DNA from: Mucilaginibacter sp. SJ
GTDB lineage: Bacteria; Bacteroidota; Bacteroidia; Sphingobacteriales; Sphingobacteriaceae
Direction of reading: 5' to 3'
DNA: 64,000 nucleotides
Assembly (NCBI RefSeq): GCF_028993635.1
Contig: NZ_CP118631.1
Span: forward strand, 6,200,001-6,264,000
Positions 51,883 through 62,441 of the stretch are shown in pieces (position 1 is the stretch's first letter; each line of letters starts with the position of its first letter). The translations under genes were made by a program, and so were the position numbers. Below the pieces are notes generated by a model. That model had not been told where the DNA came from, searched no databases, and saw only the letters and a program-made list of their open reading frames with translations.

Positions 51883-53598
51883 ATGAGATTTTTATTCTTT
51901 TTGTTGTTTCTGGCATTTAGCCAGGTATCCTATAGTCAAACCGGTACAGACGGAACATTTACCGGAACTATTGCCCAGGTTAGGGCGCTTAACGGTTCGG
52001 CATATAAACAAGCTGCAACAACTGATTATGGGGCCGGGAACTGGTATAAGGACACTGTTGACCATACAAGTTCAGATAACACGGGCACTATTTTAGTAGA
52101 TATGAGCGGGAACCGCTGGAAGCGTATCTTTTCAGGGCCTGTTTTTGTTAATTGGTTCGGGGCCAAAGGAGATGGAGTAGCAAATGACGGACCCGCTATA
52201 CAATCCTGCTTCGATAATGCAGCGCCCTATCAAACTATCAGTTTTAATAAGGGGACTTACAAGTTCGACTCTGTTGCAATGATCAGGACTAATATTAACA
52301 TTGCCGGCAACAAAGCCAATTTGCTGGGTACTATAAATGTAGGAAATGACACCGCGAAAACATACAACTCTATCATATCCGATTGTACCTTCACCTTGTC
52401 GGGAAACGCAATACAGATTAAGAATTGCCGGAAACTGAAAATTACCGGGAACGTGTTCAACGGATGCGACAAATCCATTTACGTAAAGAAGGGAGCTGGC
52501 GGCGCGCACTACAATGCCATGATAGAGATTATAGATGCTAATTATTTTAACGATGTGAATTATTGCTTTTATGTAGACCGTGCCACTGCGTCGAGTTGGC
52601 TGACCACAAGCGACTGCAGTTTCTCCGGCAATGTAGCCAATAACGCGCTGATCACGGCTGTTTATTGCAATGGTATTGATGGGCTGCGGTATGAGAATAA
52701 TACCATATTTATGCCATCTACCATGAGTCAGCGGGCAAACAAGGTTAATCATTTAAAGATCATAACCCAGGCTGATTGGGTGATTGTTTCGAACAATAAC
52801 TTTTTCGAATCCGGTGAAGAGAGTATTGCAGTAGAAAATTGCAAAAACCTGAACATCAGCGGAAATAATTTTGCATGGTGCGGACAAAAAGGTGTTTATA
52901 GTCTGATCAAAGCCAGCGGAACCATCACGGACCTGGTGATGAACGTTAGCGGAAACATCATTAACAAATTTTCGGGTAATGTTGTCGAGATCGACAGTAC
53001 AACGTATGGCCAGGTAAATGTTACCGGTAATACCATCAATTATGCTAATACATTTACAAATTATTTTGGTTCGCAAAACCTTGCGCTGATCAATCACTAC
53101 ATCATTAAAGCCGGTAACGCCTTTACTCAATATTTTCAGAAAAATAATTACAATAGTATCGCTAACTTAAAGGTGTTTTATAAAACGGGGATAGTATCTA
53201 ACTATGAATCCTGGGGAAACTATGTAGCCGAAAGTAATATGAGTAAAACCATAACAACGGTAAATAATACTACGCCTGTAGACCTATTGGGGGTACTTGA
53301 CGCGGCTGCAAACACTTCAACTTATGGCGGAACCATTGTTATCAATGCAAAAAACTCAGCTTCCTCCAGTGCCAATACAACCACTTATTATATAATGGTT
53401 AACAAAAGCAGCACATCAACATCGCCGGTATTAAGCGTCATATCCAGCCTTGGTCTTACCTCGGGAGCAGCCGCAAGTCATCCGTCTTTTACATTTAGCC
53501 TTTCTGCTAACCGCCTTTATGCTACGCCGGTCAACCTTACCAGCGGCACTTTCTATTTCTACAGTAAATCACAAGGAAACCTGATCTTAACCGAATAA
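51883..53598 (+). CDS. Secreted right-handed beta-helix protein (pectate-lyase-3-like)
   Basis: A 571-residue exported protein. Signal peptide ends SYSQ; the WFGAKGDGVANDGPAIQSCFD block near residue 90 is the standard first turn of Pectate_lyase_3/GH28-like helices. It is followed by many short strands with asparagine ladders (ITGNVFNGC, ISGNNFAWC, VSGNIIN). About 120 C-terminal residues are serine/threonine-rich and not helical coils. It could cleave or bind a pectic polysaccharide; no GH28 catalytic aspartates are obvious, so it may bind rather than cut. It is the first gene of the locus. Confidence 0.75.
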   Translation: MRFLFFLLFLAFSQVSYSQTGTDGTFTGTIAQVRALNGSAYKQAATTDYGAGNWYKDTVDHTSSDNTGTILVDMSGNRWKRIFSGPVFVNWFGAKGDGVANDGPAIQSCFDNAAPYQTISFNKGTYKFDSVAMIRTNINIAGNKANLLGTINVGNDTAKTYNSIISDCTFTLSGNAIQIKNCRKLKITGNVFNGCDKSIYVKKGAGGAHYNAMIEIIDANYFNDVNYCFYVDRATASSWLTTSDCSFSGNVANNALITAVYCNGIDGLRYENNTIFMPSTMSQRANKVNHLKIITQADWVIVSNNNFFESGEESIAVENCKNLNISGNNFAWCGQKGVYSLIKASGTITDLVMNVSGNIINKFSGNVVEIDSTTYGQVNVTGNTINYANTFTNYFGSQNLALINHYIIKAGNAFTQYFQKNNYNSIANLKVFYKTGIVSNYESWGNYVAESNMSKTITTVNNTTPVDLLGVLDAAANTSTYGGTIVINAKNSASSSANTTTYYIMVNKSSTSTSPVLSVISSLGLTSGAAASHPSFTFSLSANRLYATPVNLTSGTFYFYSKSQGNLILTE

Positions 53599-53613
53599 TT
53601 AAAAAATATAGAA

Positions 53614-55479
53614 ATGTCAGCAAAAGGATCCAAGCCGACGCTTTTTTACTGCCGGCTTTATTCAAATAAAGTAATCGCCTCATTCGCGTGTATAAGTGCC
53701 ATTGTGGTGCTGATATTAAATGCCCCCACACAAGCTCAAACGCCTGTCCTCCAGGGTAAAGGCGAATTTGACGAACGTGTTACGATGGTGATCGATCGTC
53801 TGACAGGCAGGAACTATCAGCCGTTTTTCACAGAAGGTTTTGTCCTGGCGGATGTAAAGATTAACAAGGATAACCCACGTCGTTTTTACAATTTCAGCGG
53901 CGATTTGTCAGGAAGATATATCGAAGTAATGGCCATGGCCGATAAAGGCAGGGTAAATTTCAATTTGCCGGGGATGGTTAGTAAGCTCATTGCCTGCCAG
54001 CACAGCGACGGGCGATATGGAGATCCGCTGCTTAGCTTTTCGGAAGAGCAGATCGGTGCCCCTCAAATGGCGTTGCTTTGGGGAAACGGCCGTTTATTGG
54101 TGGGCCTGCTCACTTACTATAAATACTACCATGATCAGCGCGCGTTAAATTCGGCAAAAAAGCTGGGGAATTTTTATCTAAGTGTATGGAAGTCTTGTGT
54201 TAAACCCGCCGTTGTGAAACGGCTTGAGGATGCCGGAGCCACGGGCATCATATGTTTAACACAATACATAGAAGGGCTTGTGTTGCTAACCGAAGCCACT
54301 GGCGATGAAAAATACGTAACTGCCGCAACCGGAATATATCCTTATTTACCCCCGCGCGGTAACCAGCACACGCATGGCTATCTGACTACGCTGCGTGGTG
54401 TTTTGCTGTTATATCAGCACACGCATCAAAAGGAGCAGCTCGAATTTGTTCGAAAGAATTATGAGGAGTTAATTAAATCAGATGATTTGACACAGTTTGG
54501 AAGCGTCCGTGAATATTTTGGGCACGAAAAAACCGAACGTGATGAGGGGTGTTCAACCGCGGATTTTATCCGGCTTAGTTTTGATCTTTACCGGCAGGCG
54601 GGTGATCAGCGCTATCTTGATCTGGGCGAATTCGCGTTGTATAACGGCCTTTATTTTAATCAGTATTATACAGGCGACTTTGGCCATCATCTGATAAACA
54701 ATTCAGGCTCAAGCCCAGATTATCTCCATGCCGCCTGGTGGTGTTGCACCATGCATGGCCTCCGGGCGCTTTATGATGTGCGCGCGCATAATATGGTTGA
54801 GTATAACGGTAAATACTACAAGATCAATCTCTATTTGGAAACAACCTTTTATGATAACCGTATCACACTTTCCCTTAGTAAAAGGCCTACGGTGAATGAA
54901 CATCATTTTTATCGTATAATAATCGGCAGGAAACACCACACAAGCGATGCGTTTGTTCTTCGTTTACCCCCATGGGCTGTTGATCCGGTTTTAAAGCTTA
55001 ATGGCAAACCGATTGATTTCAAAGTAAGTACCGGGCGGCTATTGCCCGGACAAAAGCTGGGGAATGCAGATACACTTGAGGTAGGCTTTAAATATCAATT
55101 CAAAGTGATCACAGCGGATAAAGAACAAATTAACGTTGAGGCTATTCGGTCAAAGGTTAAAGGCAGTATTATTTATGGGCCCAACCTGCTTTGTGTTGAT
55201 GATAAAACTGACCCGGTATATACTGCAGAACCCAACAGCAATATTGTTTATACAACAACATTTAAAGCTGATAAAGAGCAGCTGTATCGCAACTATAAAG
55301 AGGTATTTTATTCGCACGCCGGCTATCCATCCTATGCCCGGACATTGCTTAAGCCAGTCGCGGATCTGACGTTCAGCAAGCATGGCTATATTTTAACCAA
55401 TTTTATTTTGACCCCGGTAAAAGACAAAAATCAGTTTGATCAGGATAATTCGATGCTTGAGCCCTGGCGGGAAAAATAG
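53614..55479 (+). CDS. Glycoside hydrolase family 127-like (DUF1680) enzyme
   Basis: A 621-residue secreted enzyme of the (alpha/alpha)6-barrel GH127 group, whose characterised members are beta-L-arabinofuranosidases. The zinc-site residues align with the family: E311 and C313 in DEGCSTADF, C377 and C378 in WWCCTMHGL. One of the latter two cysteines would be the nucleophile by analogy with HypBA1. A membrane-like signal segment (residues 18-42) precedes the barrel. C-terminal beta-sandwich domains start near residue 430. It lies 15 bp after the beta-helix gene. GH146 is a close alternative. Confidence 0.85.
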   Translation: MSAKGSKPTLFYCRLYSNKVIASFACISAIVVLILNAPTQAQTPVLQGKGEFDERVTMVIDRLTGRNYQPFFTEGFVLADVKINKDNPRRFYNFSGDLSGRYIEVMAMADKGRVNFNLPGMVSKLIACQHSDGRYGDPLLSFSEEQIGAPQMALLWGNGRLLVGLLTYYKYYHDQRALNSAKKLGNFYLSVWKSCVKPAVVKRLEDAGATGIICLTQYIEGLVLLTEATGDEKYVTAATGIYPYLPPRGNQHTHGYLTTLRGVLLLYQHTHQKEQLEFVRKNYEELIKSDDLTQFGSVREYFGHEKTERDEGCSTADFIRLSFDLYRQAGDQRYLDLGEFALYNGLYFNQYYTGDFGHHLINNSGSSPDYLHAAWWCCTMHGLRALYDVRAHNMVEYNGKYYKINLYLETTFYDNRITLSLSKRPTVNEHHFYRIIIGRKHHTSDAFVLRLPPWAVDPVLKLNGKPIDFKVSTGRLLPGQKLGNADTLEVGFKYQFKVITADKEQINVEAIRSKVKGSIIYGPNLLCVDDKTDPVYTAEPNSNIVYTTTFKADKEQLYRNYKEVFYSHAGYPSYARTLLKPVADLTFSKHGYILTNFILTPVKDKNQFDQDNSMLEPWREK

Positions 55480-55489
55480 AATTATATGA

Positions 55490-55497
55490 TATATTTG
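55490..55497 (+). promoter_or_regulatory. Candidate minus-7 element before the sigma-factor gene
   Basis: TATATTTG fits TAnnTTTG and lies 66 bp before the ATG. No TTTG at the expected distance upstream was found, so this is only half a promoter. Confidence 0.35.
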
Positions 55498-55562
55498 AGT
55501 TATCCCTTTTATAGCCGGTTGTTTACCATTATTTAACCTTATTGTGACCATTCGATATTTTC

Positions 55563-56096
55563 ATGAGCGACGATAATACTTTATTGGAAGAGTTGAAAGC
55601 GGGTGACATGAACGCTTTTGAGAAAGTATTTAACAAATACCATAAGCTGCTCAGTATCGAAGCCTATCATTTATTGGGCGATGAAATGGAAGCCGATGAT
55701 ATTGTTCAGGTCCTTTTTATTGATCTGTGGGATAAGAAGTACTATAAACACATAGATCAATCGTTAAAAGCCTACCTTCGGACTGCTTTAAGAAATAAAT
55801 GCCTCACCCGCCTGTCAAAAGGCATAACAGATAAAAAGCGGCTGGATACTTATATATTGAATACCGATGTGATCTACTTCGATGACAAATTGGAACGGCG
55901 TGAAGTGGCTTTAGGTATGGAAACGATCATCAATGATCTGCCCGCACAAAGATTACATGCTTTTAACCTGGTTTACCTCCAGGAGAAGAAGTATAAAGAA
56001 GCTGCCGCCGAAATGGGTATAACGCCTAATTCATTAAAAACCCATTTGAAGCTTGCTGTAAAAACACTCAGGGAGAAATTCAGGAAGATTCGATAA
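55563..56096 (+). CDS. ECF sigma factor of the FecI-like Bacteroidota type
   Basis: A 177-residue sigma factor. Region 2 spans roughly residues 15-80 (NAFEKVFNKYHKLL, DEMEADDIVQVLFIDLW) and region 4 residues 115-170 (INDLPAQRLHAFNLVY and MGITPNSLKTHLKLAVKTLREKFRKI). It is followed by a FecR anti-sigma factor, then SusC and SusD, the usual cell-surface signalling order. It would recruit RNA polymerase to the susC promoter when FecR is inactivated by ligand transport through SusC. Confidence 0.93.
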   Translation: MSDDNTLLEELKAGDMNAFEKVFNKYHKLLSIEAYHLLGDEMEADDIVQVLFIDLWDKKYYKHIDQSLKAYLRTALRNKCLTRLSKGITDKKRLDTYILNTDVIYFDDKLERREVALGMETIINDLPAQRLHAFNLVYLQEKKYKEAAAEMGITPNSLKTHLKLAVKTLREKFRKIR

Positions 56097-56134
56097 CATT
56101 CAGCTTTATTGACCGCTCAGCCTTAGCAAAGATC

Positions 56135-57259
56135 ATGGATTACGGAAAAGATGAAATAAGAGATTTATTATTGGAGAAGATCGCGGGTACGATCAGCGAA
56201 CAAAATGATCATTTGGTAAATGAGGCCATTGCCCGGTTTCCGGATATCGAGCGTGAATGGCTGGCCTTGAAAGCGAAATTCGATTCATCTCCGGGAAGTA
56301 CCTATCTCCATTCGCTGGACACCGGAAAAAGCTGGTCCGCACTAAGATCGAAGCTGCATACGGAACCTTTTAAAAAGCCGGATACGTTCAGGGTATGGAT
56401 GGCTGCGGCATCGTTCCTGATCATTGGCGGCCTGGCCTCTTATTTTATGTTTTTTTACAACCAGACAAATGGGCTTACAAAGCCGTCAACGGGTCAGGTT
56501 CGGCTTGAATTGGCAAATGGCTCGATGGTTAATCTCTCGGATAGCACAAAAACCATATCTGTAGGCCATATGCGGGTTTATAATAAAAACAAGCAATTGA
56601 GTTTTACTGCCATGCCGGCCCAGGCTGTTTCCTGGTTAACGTTAGTGGTGCCGGTAAAAGAGTTTTACAAAATAAAGCTCCCGGATAGCACGGAGGTTAT
56701 TTTAAATGCAATGTCTGCTCTGAAATTTCCGGATCATTTTACCGGCGATAGCCGGGAAGTTTTTTTGACTGGCGAAGCTTATTTTAAAGTAACAAGCAAT
56801 AAAGAATTTCCTTTTATAGTCCATACGTCATCCGGTAATATTAAAGTACTGGGTACAGTTTTCAACGTACAGGCTTATGACAGCGATAAGCTGGTGACAT
56901 CCCTGGTAACCGGAAAGGTGTTGCTGCAGTTCGCTGATCAGGAAAAATATCTGCAGGCAGGACACCGGGGGACAATCAGCAACTCCGGCTATAAGGATGA
57001 ATTATTTGACCAGAACCGCGACCTGGGCTGGCTATCCGGCGAAGCTTATTTAAATAATACGCCGTTGAAGGAGATTGCTCCCTTATTGAACAGGTGGTAC
57101 GCCATAAAAACCGTGTTTGCCAGCCCGGATATTGCGGATATTAAACTTTCGGGTATTGTATTTCGGGATAAACCGATAACACTTTTTCTGAGCAGTATTG
57201 AATTCTCCTCGCATTTAAAGGCAACCTTAAAAGACAGTACTGTTTATATCTCGCATTAG
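56135..57259 (+). CDS. FecR-family anti-sigma factor
   Basis: A 374-residue inner-membrane anti-sigma factor. A cytoplasmic N terminus of about 85 residues is followed by one transmembrane helix (VWMAAASFLIIGGLASYFMF). A periplasmic FecR domain (KIKLPDSTEVILNAMSALKFP, GEAYFKVTSNKEFPFIVH, VKVLG-type LGTVFNVQAYD) and a C-terminal DUF4974-like segment (PLKEIAPLLNRWY) follow. It senses the SusC STN domain and controls the sigma factor encoded 38 bp upstream. Confidence 0.94.
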   Translation: MDYGKDEIRDLLLEKIAGTISEQNDHLVNEAIARFPDIEREWLALKAKFDSSPGSTYLHSLDTGKSWSALRSKLHTEPFKKPDTFRVWMAAASFLIIGGLASYFMFFYNQTNGLTKPSTGQVRLELANGSMVNLSDSTKTISVGHMRVYNKNKQLSFTAMPAQAVSWLTLVVPVKEFYKIKLPDSTEVILNAMSALKFPDHFTGDSREVFLTGEAYFKVTSNKEFPFIVHTSSGNIKVLGTVFNVQAYDSDKLVTSLVTGKVLLQFADQEKYLQAGHRGTISNSGYKDELFDQNRDLGWLSGEAYLNNTPLKEIAPLLNRWYAIKTVFASPDIADIKLSGIVFRDKPITLFLSSIEFSSHLKATLKDSTVYISH

Positions 57260-57486
57260 CTTCAGGTTCATCTGTAAATTAAGCATCAGCAAATACTGGC
57301 TTAATGATCAGTAATAACCTATCTAATATCTGGGTAATAATAATCAAGCGTTTAATGAACGGGCCTGCATGCTTAATCGATAGATTAATTAAATCCGATA
57401 AATAAAGAGCTTTAATGGTTCACCCAGGCGACTTTTTTTTTAGTCTTATTAGCAAAAGCAATTATTAACCACTTACCGAACCAATT

Positions 57487-60400
57487 ATGAAGAAAACTTT
57501 ATTTTTAGTTTTTTATTTGATTTTTGGGCTATTGTATATACCGGAAAGCTATGCGCAATCGCCCGGTAAATTTACTTTATCTGGAGATCATGTCAGTTTC
57601 CGAGATGTATTCGACAGTATCAAAAAACAAACCGGTTATACCGTATTCTATGACAGCCGTACCATCAACGATCAGGAAAAGATCAAAGTTGGCTTTGTAC
57701 AGGCTGACCTTAAATCCGTATTGAACACCTTGTTCCAGGGCAGGTTTATTGAGTGGGTTATTAATGATAAGCTGATCGTCTTAAAAAAAAGCAGCGTAAG
57801 CCCCGGCCCTGTTACTACCGAAAAGACACATACACAAGTAACAGGCGTTATTACCGGCGATGACGATCATCTGCCTTTACCGGGAGTCACAGTCCGGCTT
57901 AAAGGCGGTACCAATGCTACGGTGACAGACGTTAATGGTGCCTTCACCATTACAGCCGCAGTTGGTCAGGTGTTATCGTTTTCCTATATAGGTTTTCAAA
58001 CCCGGGAGGTGGTAGCTGAGCAGCTAATGAATGTTGAGCTCCATAAGAATAGCAGTAAATTAAATGAGGTAGTTGTGGTTGGTTATGGTACACAACGTAA
58101 AGCATTGGTCTCTGGTTCGGTTGCGTCGATTACTTCGGCAGATCTGGAACATCAAACCGGCAAAAACATCCTTGACGATATGGCAGCACAGCTACCCGGC
58201 GTTTCGGTACAGGATGGCACAGGCCGTCCAGGGGCTAACCCGGTAGTACGAATCAGGGGCACCGGATCCATCAGTGCAGCCAATACACCTCTTTATGTGA
58301 TTGATGGCTTGCCCCTTGAAAACGCCGACGATATCAATACACTTAATCCTAATGACATTGAAACACTTGACGTTTTAAAAGATGCTGCCTCGGCCGCTAT
58401 TTATGGATCAAGGGGAGGCAACGGTGTCATTATCATTACCACAAAAAAAGGGAAGACGGGACAAACTAAGGTAGATGTATCGGTAACGGCCGGTGTACAA
58501 CAAGTATCTAAAAAGATCGACGTTTTGGATCGTGACCAGCATATCGCTTTTGAAATTGAAGGGCAGGCAGCGAACTGGGCATCGGTAGGGGGAGATCCGG
58601 CTATCGCCAATGGCTTCCGGACTAAAAACGGGCAGAATTATAATTATCCCGCAGTTTTCAATGATCCTTCTCTTTTGCCCAATACAAACTGGCAGGATGA
58701 GATATTCAGGACCGCAGCCCAGGCGAATTATCAGGTTGCGGCACAGGGAGGGAACCAGGCTACAACGTACTATATATCGGGAAATTACTATAAACAGGAT
58801 GGGATCATAAATGCAACAGGCTTTGCGAGATATGCAGCCCGGCTTAACGTAGCCACCAAAATCGGCAAAATACTGCAATTGGGTACCGACCTGACGCCGA
58901 ACTACACCACTGAAAATATCAGGCAAACAGACGGGCACCCCACTTCAGGTGATGGGGGCATCATCTTAAAAGCCCTGACGCTTCCTCCCACTGTTCAACC
59001 CAGGTATCCGGGCGGCTTATATGGCGGAGTGCTTGGAAATCCTGTTTATGTATCAACAGGTTATTCCCAAATCAGCTCTCCGCTGCAAGTGCTGGAAAAC
59101 CCGGAGTATTTAAACAGGAGAGAAAGCGGAAGGATTACGGGTGATATATTTGCCGAACTTAAACCTGCCGACGGTATCACTTTTCGGACAAGCCTGGGCG
59201 GGGATTTTAGAAATTATTGGCAGAATTATTATCGGCCATCCACAATTAGCATTGGCAGTGTTGCCGCGATGACCCCCGAGTTTCCTAATGGTAATATCAA
59301 TAATATAGCAAGTACGCACAACGAGAATCGAAGTATGCGTTATGCATGGGCCAACACGCTGACTTTAAAAAAAACCTTTCAACAGGTGCATGACCTAACC
59401 TTGCTGCTGGGATTTTCTGCAGAAAAGAACAACTCTGAGGCTTCGGCATTAACCGGGCAAAGCGGAACGTTTGATAATGATCTCGTTAACTATGTTACAG
59501 GGGCCTCTATCATTACAGCAGCCGCTAATAAAGAGCAGTGGAGTTTGCTGAGTTACCTTGGAAGGTTGAACTATGCCTTTAAAAACAAATATTTATTAAC
59601 CGCTTCGGTCAGAAAAGACGGTTCAAGCCGTTTTGCGCCAAATAATAAATGGGCTACCTTCCCCTCCTTATCACTGGCCTGGGTCGCTTCTGAAGAGCCT
59701 GTTCTTAAGCAGCTGAACTGGCTTAGCACACTGAAGTTCAGAGGGAGCTATGGCATTACCGGCAACTTTAATATCGGTAATTACAGATGGCAGGCATTGT
59801 TAGCCAAATACAATTATAGTTTTGGCACAGGAGATGGTACGCTGGCAACCGGTTATGCTCCCGGCGGTTTCACCAACCCCGATCTGACCTGGGAAGAGAA
59901 TAAGCAGTTCGATGTGGGTGTTGACCTCGCGGTTTTAAATGGCCGGTTTAATCTTACGCTGGATTATTATAACAGAATTACAGATAACCTGCTATATAGC
60001 ATCCCGGTACCCTCGATAACAGGCTTTACCACAACGTTCGGTAATGTGGGCAAAATAAGGAATCGCGGCTTTGACATCGACTTTAGCTCCACTAATATTA
60101 AAACCAACAATTTTACCTGGACCTCCAGCCTTAACTGGTCTGCCAATCGCAATGTGGTGCTGCAACTGGGCAAAAACAATGAGCCCATTATTGTAACCAG
60201 CGAAAATACGGTCTCGCAAATTACGAAGGTTGGTGGTCAGCTGGGAGCTTTCTATGGCTACCCCATTGCCGGGATATTCAGGGACCAGGCTGAGGTGACT
60301 GCCCATCCCGAGATGAAATTTAATTCGAGTTCCGGACCGGGGGATACAAAGTTTACAGATACCGATGGCGATGGCAAGATCACTCCTAACGATCGTGTTA

Positions 60401-60936
60401 TACTTGGCAGCAATAACCCGGATTTTATTTATGGAATCACCAATCATTTTTCTTATAAAAGGATTGGTTTGGATATCCAACTGCAAGGAGTGCAGGGAGG
60501 ACAGGTCTTCTTCCTGGCAGAACGCTTCATCGGTACCAACGGTCTGTCACTCAATCAGCTTACACAATCAGTGCAGAACCGGTGGGTATCGCCCGATAAT
60601 CCTGGCAATGGAGAGTATACCAAAGTAACACCTGCCAATTCGCTTTCGCCGGGACTGACAGAATCCAGCGTTTCGCGCTGGCTCTACGATGCCTCCTATC
60701 TGCGGGTGAGAAATGTTACTTTAAGTTATATATTCCCTGGGGCGCTGCTTAAAAGAGCCAGGATCAAAGCGGCCCGTATTAATATTGGTGTTCAGAACCT
60801 GTTCACTTTTTCAAAATACATCGGCTATAATCCTGAAACGAGTATGAATGGCGAATCGGTAACCGCTCCCGGAATTGATTATGGGGTTTATCCTCTCGCC
60901 CGAACCTTTACCATCGGCCTTAATCTTTCCCTGTAA
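57487..60936 (+). CDS. SusC-like TonB-linked outer-membrane receptor
   Basis: A 1149-residue receptor. Signal peptide to about residue 24; STN domain at about residues 30-100 (FTLSGDHVSFRDVFDSIKKQ), which signals to FecR. Then a carboxypeptidase-like domain (LPLPGVTVRLKGG, VLSFSYIGFQ), TonB box NEVVVVGYGTQ, plug with RIRGTGSISAANTPLYVIDG and DVLKDAASAAIYGSRGGNG, and a barrel ending FTIGLNLSL. It imports oligosaccharides captured by SusD. A 227-bp gap after fecR should hold the promoter controlled by the sigma factor. Confidence 0.96.
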   Translation: MKKTLFLVFYLIFGLLYIPESYAQSPGKFTLSGDHVSFRDVFDSIKKQTGYTVFYDSRTINDQEKIKVGFVQADLKSVLNTLFQGRFIEWVINDKLIVLKKSSVSPGPVTTEKTHTQVTGVITGDDDHLPLPGVTVRLKGGTNATVTDVNGAFTITAAVGQVLSFSYIGFQTREVVAEQLMNVELHKNSSKLNEVVVVGYGTQRKALVSGSVASITSADLEHQTGKNILDDMAAQLPGVSVQDGTGRPGANPVVRIRGTGSISAANTPLYVIDGLPLENADDINTLNPNDIETLDVLKDAASAAIYGSRGGNGVIIITTKKGKTGQTKVDVSVTAGVQQVSKKIDVLDRDQHIAFEIEGQAANWASVGGDPAIANGFRTKNGQNYNYPAVFNDPSLLPNTNWQDEIFRTAAQANYQVAAQGGNQATTYYISGNYYKQDGIINATGFARYAARLNVATKIGKILQLGTDLTPNYTTENIRQTDGHPTSGDGGIILKALTLPPTVQPRYPGGLYGGVLGNPVYVSTGYSQISSPLQVLENPEYLNRRESGRITGDIFAELKPADGITFRTSLGGDFRNYWQNYYRPSTISIGSVAAMTPEFPNGNINNIASTHNENRSMRYAWANTLTLKKTFQQVHDLTLLLGFSAEKNNSEASALTGQSGTFDNDLVNYVTGASIITAAANKEQWSLLSYLGRLNYAFKNKYLLTASVRKDGSSRFAPNNKWATFPSLSLAWVASEEPVLKQLNWLSTLKFRGSYGITGNFNIGNYRWQALLAKYNYSFGTGDGTLATGYAPGGFTNPDLTWEENKQFDVGVDLAVLNGRFNLTLDYYNRITDNLLYSIPVPSITGFTTTFGNVGKIRNRGFDIDFSSTNIKTNNFTWTSSLNWSANRNVVLQLGKNNEPIIVTSENTVSQITKVGGQLGAFYGYPIAGIFRDQAEVTAHPEMKFNSSSGPGDTKFTDTDGDGKITPNDRVILGSNNPDFIYGITNHFSYKRIGLDIQLQGVQGGQVFFLAERFIGTNGLSLNQLTQSVQNRWVSPDNPGNGEYTKVTPANSLSPGLTESSVSRWLYDASYLRVRNVTLSYIFPGALLKRARIKAARINIGVQNLFTFSKYIGYNPETSMNGESVTAPGIDYGVYPLARTFTIGLNLSL

Positions 60937-60959
60937 TATTTTCAAATAAAAGTATCGTT

Positions 60960-62429
60960 ATGAAAAGATATTTCTCCATTCTGATTTTTATAATGCTGTC
61001 GCTTTTTATCGGTTGTAAAAAAAGCTATATCGAATTAACTCCTATTGCTGCAGGTACTCAACAGCAATTCTATAATTCGGCAAATGATTTCAAAAATGCA
61101 GTTAACGCCACTTATTCGGCCCTGCAGCTTGCGGGAGTGAACGGGGCTGACTTTATATTCGGAGACCTGACATCGGATGACACTTATGCCAATTCTGGTT
61201 CTTGTCTTAGCGGACATTGCGATTTTGATAATTTTTTAGTGACTGCATCCGGTTCTGCCGCTTCTGCCATTTTGAATAACAGGTGGAATAACTGTTATAC
61301 GGGCATTAGCAGAGCAAACGCCATCATCAGCAGAATTGACGCTATTAACATGGATGCTGCTTTAAAAAAGCAATATACCGGCGAAGCCAGGTTTTTGAGA
61401 GCTTATTTTTATTTTACGCTTGTTAAAACATTTGGCGGCGTTCCCCTGGTATTAAAAGAATTGAAAACAACAGATGAGGCTTACACCTATACCAGGGAAA
61501 CGGCAGACAATGTGTATAAACAAATCGAAACTGATCTTACCGGTGCGGCATCGCTTTTGCCCTCGTTTTATAACGCATCTGATGCAGGTCGTATTACAGC
61601 CAACGCGGCAAGGGGCATGCTCGGTAAGGTGCTGCTGTTTCAAAATAAGTTTACTGATGCTTTGCCGGTACTTAAGGCTGTGATCGATGCTAATATCTAC
61701 ACTTTAATTAATTATGCTGATATTTTTCACCATAACAACGGCAACAATAAAGAGATATTATTTTCCATACAATATACGCGCGGCGGGATTGGGCAGGGGG
61801 CAGCATCTTTTGTGAATTTTGTGCCCGAGAACTCCGGAGATGCGGTTCAGGTAGGGGCCGGCAATGGTTTTAACGCCCCCACGCCGGATATTATCAATGC
61901 TTTTGATGCATCTGATGTGCGGAAGGAGGTATCGCTGGCTACTACTTACGTAAATGCTAAGGGTGTTACAGTTAACTATCCATATGTTAAGAAATTTGTT
62001 GATAAGGGAATGGTAGCTAAAAATGAAACCAGTGTTGACTACCCTGTACTTAGATATGCAGATATCCTGCTTATGTATGCCGAGTGTCTTAACGAAACAG
62101 GTAGCACGGCAATTGCTATCCCATATGTTAACCAGGTAAGGACGAGGGCAAATGTAATCAGCCTTGGCAGTCTTACCCAAAGTGACCTGCGGGTTGCCAT
62201 CGAAAAAGAACGGCGCCTGGAATTTTGTTTTGAAGGCCAGCGCTTTTTTGACCTGGCACGTACAGGCAGATTGCTGACAGTAATGAACGCCTATTTCGTG
62301 AAATACAACCTGCTTGCTCAAGGGGTATTAATTCAGATAAAGGATTATCAAAAAATATTCCCGGTGCCGCAAGCGCAAATTGATATCAACCCGGATAAAA
62401 TCAAACAAAATCCGGGTTACAATAACTAA
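60960..62429 (+). CDS. SusD-like starch/oligosaccharide-binding lipoprotein
   Basis: A 489-residue surface lipoprotein (lipobox LFIGC) of the RagB/SusD family. The segment GEARFLRAYFYFTLVKTFGGVPLVL and the C-terminal EKERRLEFCFEGQRFFDLARTG plus FPVPQAQIDINPDKIKQNPGYNN are family hallmarks. It forms the lid over SusC, encoded 23 bp upstream. The fold is tetratricopeptide-like, and the ligand pocket cannot be predicted from sequence. Confidence 0.96.
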   Translation: MKRYFSILIFIMLSLFIGCKKSYIELTPIAAGTQQQFYNSANDFKNAVNATYSALQLAGVNGADFIFGDLTSDDTYANSGSCLSGHCDFDNFLVTASGSAASAILNNRWNNCYTGISRANAIISRIDAINMDAALKKQYTGEARFLRAYFYFTLVKTFGGVPLVLKELKTTDEAYTYTRETADNVYKQIETDLTGAASLLPSFYNASDAGRITANAARGMLGKVLLFQNKFTDALPVLKAVIDANIYTLINYADIFHHNNGNNKEILFSIQYTRGGIGQGAASFVNFVPENSGDAVQVGAGNGFNAPTPDIINAFDASDVRKEVSLATTYVNAKGVTVNYPYVKKFVDKGMVAKNETSVDYPVLRYADILLMYAECLNETGSTAIAIPYVNQVRTRANVISLGSLTQSDLRVAIEKERRLEFCFEGQRFFDLARTGRLLTVMNAYFVKYNLLAQGVLIQIKDYQKIFPVPQAQIDINPDKIKQNPGYNN

Positions 62430-62441
62430 GCGGGATAGTGT